From assembly GCA_021604545.1 (NCBI GenBank), contig BQJE01000002.1, positions 348,339-412,338 of the forward strand: a stretch of 64,000 nt of DNA. Reading direction: 5' to 3'. Origin of the DNA: Micavibrio sp. GTDB lineage: Bacteria; Pseudomonadota; Alphaproteobacteria; Micavibrionales; Micavibrionaceae. Both the position numbers and the translations under genes were made by a program. Below the pieces are notes generated by a model. That model was not told the origin of the DNA. It worked only from the letters and a program-made list of their open reading frames with translations, and made no database searches. Below are positions 61,104-64,000 of the stretch, piece by piece. Each line of letters starts with the position of its first letter. Position 1 is the first letter of the stretch.

Positions 61104-62180
61104 ATGTCTAAAAAGATTGCTATCCTTACAAGTGGTGGAGATTGCGCCGGTTTAAACGCCGTAATGCGTGCTGTCGTTCATAGAGCCGACCATTTGGGAT
61201 GGGAGGTTTTGGGCATTGAAAATGGCACAGCAGGGCTGCTGGACGATCCGCCACGTGTCAGAACCCTTAAATCCGCTGAATTTAACGGCACAATTATGCG
61301 CCAGGGCGGAACTATCTTGGGCACCACCAATTCAAAAAACCCGTTTAAATACCCCATGGAAGACGGGCAAATCAAAGATCGCTCGGATGATCTGATTGCC
61401 GCTGTTAAGGGGCTGGGAATCGATGCTCTGATTGGGATTGGCGGCGATGGCAGCTTTGGCATCATGAGCCGTTTGGCCGCGCAGGGCGGGCTGAATTTCG
61501 TAGGTATTCCCAAGACCATTGATAATGACTTGGCGATGACGGATTTTTCTGTCGGCTTTGATACGGCGGTGGCCGTGGCGACCGAGGCTCTTGACCGCCT
61601 GCAGCCAACTGCGGCCAGCCATGACCGGGTGATGATCCTTGAGGTTATGGGCCGCGATGCCGGGCATATCGCGCTTACGGCGGGTGTGGCTGGCGGCGTC
61701 GATGTGATTTTGATCCCGGAAATCCCCTATAGCGTCGACAATATCGCTAAAAAGATTAATGGCGTGAAGGCGGACGGGCGCAATTTCGCGCTGGTGATTG
61801 TCTCAGAGGCCGTCAAAACGCCCGAAGGGGACAAGCGCGAGGTCGTTTATCACGGCGGTGAAACCCGCTATGGAGGCATTGGCGAGCATTTGGGTGTCCA
61901 GATTGCGCAAGCCACAGGTTCGGAAACCCGCGTGACAGTTTTGGGCCATGTTCAGCGTGGCGGCTCTCCCAGCTATAACGATCGGTTGCTGGCCTCTGGG
62001 CTCGGCGTGAAGGCTGTAGAGCTTGTGAATGAAGGCAGGTTTGGCCGCATGGTTGCCTGGCAAAATAATGGCGTTGTAGATGTGCCAATAGAAGACGCCA
62101 TTAAGGAATGCCGCACGGTTTCACCTGATAGCTCACTCGTCCACACGGCTCGGGCGTTGGGTATTTCCTTTGGTGATTAA
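61104..62180 (+). CDS. pfkA: 6-phosphofructokinase (PfkA superfamily, probably ATP-dependent)
   Basis: Phosphorylates fructose 6-phosphate. N-terminal KKIAILTSGGDCAGLNAVMRAVV, donor site GGDGS at 113-117, catalytic PKTIDND at 136-142, MGRDAGHIAL, IPEIPY and the LGHVQRGGSPSYNDRLLASG block. The Gly at the second position of GGDG-S favours ATP, while Lys137 before TIDND is the residue found in PPi enzymes; this Gly/Lys combination is known from group III ATP-PFKs of actinomycetes. 358 aa. Donor preference needs an assay. Confidence 0.94.
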   Translation: MSKKIAILTSGGDCAGLNAVMRAVVHRADHLGWEVLGIENGTAGLLDDPPRVRTLKSAEFNGTIMRQGGTILGTTNSKNPFKYPMEDGQIKDRSDDLIAAVKGLGIDALIGIGGDGSFGIMSRLAAQGGLNFVGIPKTIDNDLAMTDFSVGFDTAVAVATEALDRLQPTAASHDRVMILEVMGRDAGHIALTAGVAGGVDVILIPEIPYSVDNIAKKINGVKADGRNFALVIVSEAVKTPEGDKREVVYHGGETRYGGIGEHLGVQIAQATGSETRVTVLGHVQRGGSPSYNDRLLASGLGVKAVELVNEGRFGRMVAWQNNGVVDVPIEDAIKECRTVSPDSSLVHTARALGISFGD

Positions 62181-62250
62181 GTGTTGTTGCGCACCGTCAA
62201 AGGGCGCTGTAGACTACAAATACAGGTAAAATAACGTAAAAAGGGAATAA

Positions 62251-62781
62251 ATGCTCTACGTACAACAATCTCTGGGCCCGCATGAAGAACTGGTCCATAT
62301 CGGCAAGTTCCACTGGATGTATACAGTGCAGGCGTTCATGTCGATATTCTGGGGGTTGCTGTTGAGCATTGTCGTGCTTGTCGGTTCCGTGATCATGTAC
62401 GCCCAGATGGGAAAAATCCCTCCTGATATGGCGATGGTAGATGCTGTTCGCAGCCTGCACCCGGGATTGCGCGGGTTATCATTCATTGTCTTTATCTTCG
62501 GCTTGTTGAGCTTCGCGCAGATGATGGTGGCCAAGGCAACGACAGAAATTGCGATTACGAACACACGTCTGGTTTATAAGCGCGGCCTTGTCGCCCGTCA
62601 TGTTGGAGAGATGAGCATTGACCGGATTGAAGGGGTGAATGTCCTGCAATCAATTTTAGGGCGTCTTCTTAATTATGGCCGCGTGATGGTGCGCGGTATG
62701 GGAATTGGAGAGGTTGTTCTGCCGCCGATTGAAGACCCGATTGCTTTCAGAAAAGCGATAGAAAAAGCCAAAACGATATGA
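62251..62781 (+). CDS. PH domain-containing membrane protein (bPH2/YdbS-like)
   Basis: 176 aa. MLYVQQSLGPHEELVHIGKFHWMY leads into two membrane helices (about 27-50 and 72-95), then the bacterial PH-like domain: TTEIAITNTRLVYKRGLVARHVGEMSIDRIEGVNVLQSILGRLLNYGRVMVRGMG. Role unknown. AGGGAATAA precedes the ATG. The end overlaps the next gene, a paralogous PH protein, by 4 bp (ATGA), so the two probably form a complex. Confidence 0.9.
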   Translation: MLYVQQSLGPHEELVHIGKFHWMYTVQAFMSIFWGLLLSIVVLVGSVIMYAQMGKIPPDMAMVDAVRSLHPGLRGLSFIVFIFGLLSFAQMMVAKATTEIAITNTRLVYKRGLVARHVGEMSIDRIEGVNVLQSILGRLLNYGRVMVRGMGIGEVVLPPIEDPIAFRKAIEKAKTI

Positions 62782-63299
62782 ACACGCTGGATAAAATGAC
62801 CTCCGGTGAAGGCGGCGGCAACAAAGATGCAGCCGCCAGCTATATCGGTAAGGATGATGCCACGCGCGGCGTTCTGGTCGAAGGCGAGGATGTCCTGGTG
62901 CAGGGACGTATTCACGGCGCGATTTACTGGAAGTCTGTGGCGGTTTTAATCTTCGCTCTTATATTGACGTTTCAGATTCCTGTTCTTGGCGCATTTTTTG
63001 GCGTTGTCGGTGTGTTGATGGCGATTGGTGCCACGCTGACCAGACATTTCCTGTTGCTGGCGTTGACCAATAAACGCGTGTTATCGCGCTATGGTGTGCT
63101 CCAGGTTGATGTGGTCGCAATCCAGTTCAAACAGATCGAAAGCATTGAGATGGAACGCATGTTGCCCGGGCAGATATTTAATTATGCCACCGTCGTGATT
63201 ATGGGGACGGGCCGGCGCACGATACGGATTCCATTTATCGCCAACGCAGCAGAATTTCGTCGAAAATATGATGAAGTGACACTCAAAGAAAAAGATTAA
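62778..63299 (+). CDS. PH domain-containing membrane protein, second of a coupled pair
   Basis: 173 aa. After a hydrophilic N-terminus (about 35 residues), EGEDVLVQGRIHGAIYW is followed by hydrophobic segments (VAVLIFALILTF, VLGAFFGVVGVLMAIGATL) and a PH-like domain: LLLALTNKRVLSRYGVLQVDVVAIQFKQIESIEMERMLPGQIFNYATVVIMGTGRRTIRIPFIANAAEFRRKY. Related in layout to the preceding gene, with which it overlaps by 4 bp. Function unknown. Confidence 0.88.
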   Translation: MNTLDKMTSGEGGGNKDAAASYIGKDDATRGVLVEGEDVLVQGRIHGAIYWKSVAVLIFALILTFQIPVLGAFFGVVGVLMAIGATLTRHFLLLALTNKRVLSRYGVLQVDVVAIQFKQIESIEMERMLPGQIFNYATVVIMGTGRRTIRIPFIANAAEFRRKYDEVTLKEKD

Positions 63300-63322
63300 A
63301 GACAGACAAGAGTCTTTGCGCT

Positions 63323-64000
63323 TTATTGTGTATTGCCCGGGGTCATTCCTGGACCTCCTACAGTAACAGCCGGTTGATCCGCAGTTAGATCGTTGTTGAT
63401 GGCTATCGCCGGCTTGTTGTCCAGCGGGCAGTTGGCGTCCATATTATTACAAGCTGCTTCAAAATGACTGCTCATCTCAACATCGCATTTTATGGCACCA
63501 TCGCTTAACCCGTATTCATCACAGGCGCTGCCCCGGGCCATGGGATCGGTGATCATATTGTCGGTAAATTCTGAACTGCCATAATCGGGCATGTTGTCGG
63601 TGAATACGGGGTTGTTATCTGTAGCCTCGACCTGCATATCGTCGTAGTATTGGGTGGTATCCAGCGTTGGTTGTCCGGCCATATAGCTCGTCAAGCCTTC
63701 AGCGGGCTCTTCGCGCGGGTCACCGAAATCTGCAGTCCCATTATTCATAGCTTCCATAGCCGCAAGGACTGCAGGAGGCAGTTGGCCGGGCGCAGTAGCG
63801 TCCGGAGATTCCATGACCATACCGGGATCGGAGATGCCGTTATCTGCTGCCTCCATGACCATGCCTGGGTCGGTGACCGCTCCTTGCATAAGGCTTGCGG
63901 CTGGGTATTCATTCAAATCAGGGTGCTGGGTTTCTAACCCTTCCATAGCCTCAAGGACTTCAGGCGGCAGCTGGTCGGGGGCAGTACTGTCCAGAGATTC
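63323..64000 (-). CDS. Repeat-containing hypothetical protein (5' end beyond window)
   Basis: The frame stays open to base 64000, with 18 codons upstream of the first visible ATG (63946) that continue a repeat, so the gene is truncated by the window. The unit E-S-x-D-x-T-A-P-x-Q-L-P-P-x-V-L-x-A-M-E occurs at 63935-64000 and 63746-63811 (period 63 residues); DPGMVME occurs twice 14 residues apart. The C-terminal region has four Cys (SACDEYG, IKCDVEM, AACNNMDANC). Acidic, Pro/Met-rich, no membrane segment in the visible part. Unrecognised; possibly a secreted low-complexity protein. 225 visible codons. Confidence 0.7.
   Translation of the reverse strand, partial: ESLDSTAPDQLPPEVLEAMEGLETQHPDLNEYPAASLMQGAVTDPGMVMEAADNGISDPGMVMESPDATAPGQLPPAVLAAMEAMNNGTADFGDPREEPAEGLTSYMAGQPTLDTTQYYDDMQVEATDNNPVFTDNMPDYGSSEFTDNMITDPMARGSACDEYGLSDGAIKCDVEMSSHFEAACNNMDANCPLDNKPAIAINNDLTADQPAVTVGGPGMTPGNTQ

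Noticed and set aside
1..64000. CRISPR array or rRNA genes
   Set aside because: No regularly spaced repeats and no rRNA sequence recognised in the window.

Overview
The window reads as a chromosome segment of a free-living, Gram-negative alphaproteobacterium of roughly 50% GC. The evidence is the gene set and its order: MucR, PhaR/phasin, ApaG, an RF2 gene with its programmed frameshift, the lgt-midA-pgeF and prs-rplY-pth-ychF clusters, and ubiquinone genes. A Rhodospirillales- or Micavibrio-like lineage is my guess from the mix of conserved genes and large unique proteins; the window does not prove it.

Layout. 1-1.2 kb: the 3' part of a large serine recombinase, then tRNA-Ser(CGA), probably the edge of an integrated element. 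1.2-8.9 kb, minus strand: a lipoprotein, an outer-membrane-like protein with duplicated Cys-bounded helical modules, mutS, dut, coaBC and an Ala/Glu-rich membrane-anchored protein. 9-18 kb: ubiE and murJ around a 20-bp inverted repeat, an orphan gene divergent from trpS, a TSUP exporter-TIGR02186-UspA-Nfu operon, and a polysaccharide-deacetylase-like protein lacking its catalytic residues. 18-28.5 kb: tsaB, mucR, the ubiK-ybjN-proC operon (proC seems to lack a standard start codon), lgt-midA-pgeF, and prs-rplY-pth-ychF. 28.5-32.2 kb: one unrecognised 1219-aa protein with its own canonical promoter. 32.3-39.4 kb: ilvE, an OmpR/EnvZ-type pair, a phasin, a large PAS histidine kinase and recX. 39.4-45.7 kb: an ABC-2 permease, hslO, trkH with a striking structured leader, apaG, an OmpA-like lipoprotein and prfB. 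45.8-51 kb: a secreted 1187-aa coiled-coil protein and an EAL protein with a degenerate GGDEF domain. 51-55.4 kb: phaR, phaC, phaA, phaB and a cyclic-nucleotide-domain protein. 55.5-64 kb: an AsmA protein, the ydcH-purE-fumC-RHH operon, pfkA, two PH-domain membrane proteins and a repeat-containing partial gene.

How parts work together. PhaA and PhaB make (R)-3-hydroxybutyryl-CoA, PhaC polymerises it, the phasin coats granules, and PhaR is the expected repressor. TTGC/CTGC-type palindromes lie upstream of the phasin gene, between phaR and phaC, and upstream of phaA, which suggests one regulon. PrfB is autoregulated through an in-frame TGA at codon 24 preceded by AGGAGG. Most remaining genes are housekeeping.

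The least explained items are the trkH leader (14-bp closing helix directly next to the Shine-Dalgarno), the 1219-aa cytosolic protein, the 1187-aa periplasmic coiled-coil protein, the duplicated-domain barrel protein, and the deacetylase-like protein. I found no CRISPR array, rRNA, complete insertion sequence or toxin-antitoxin pair.
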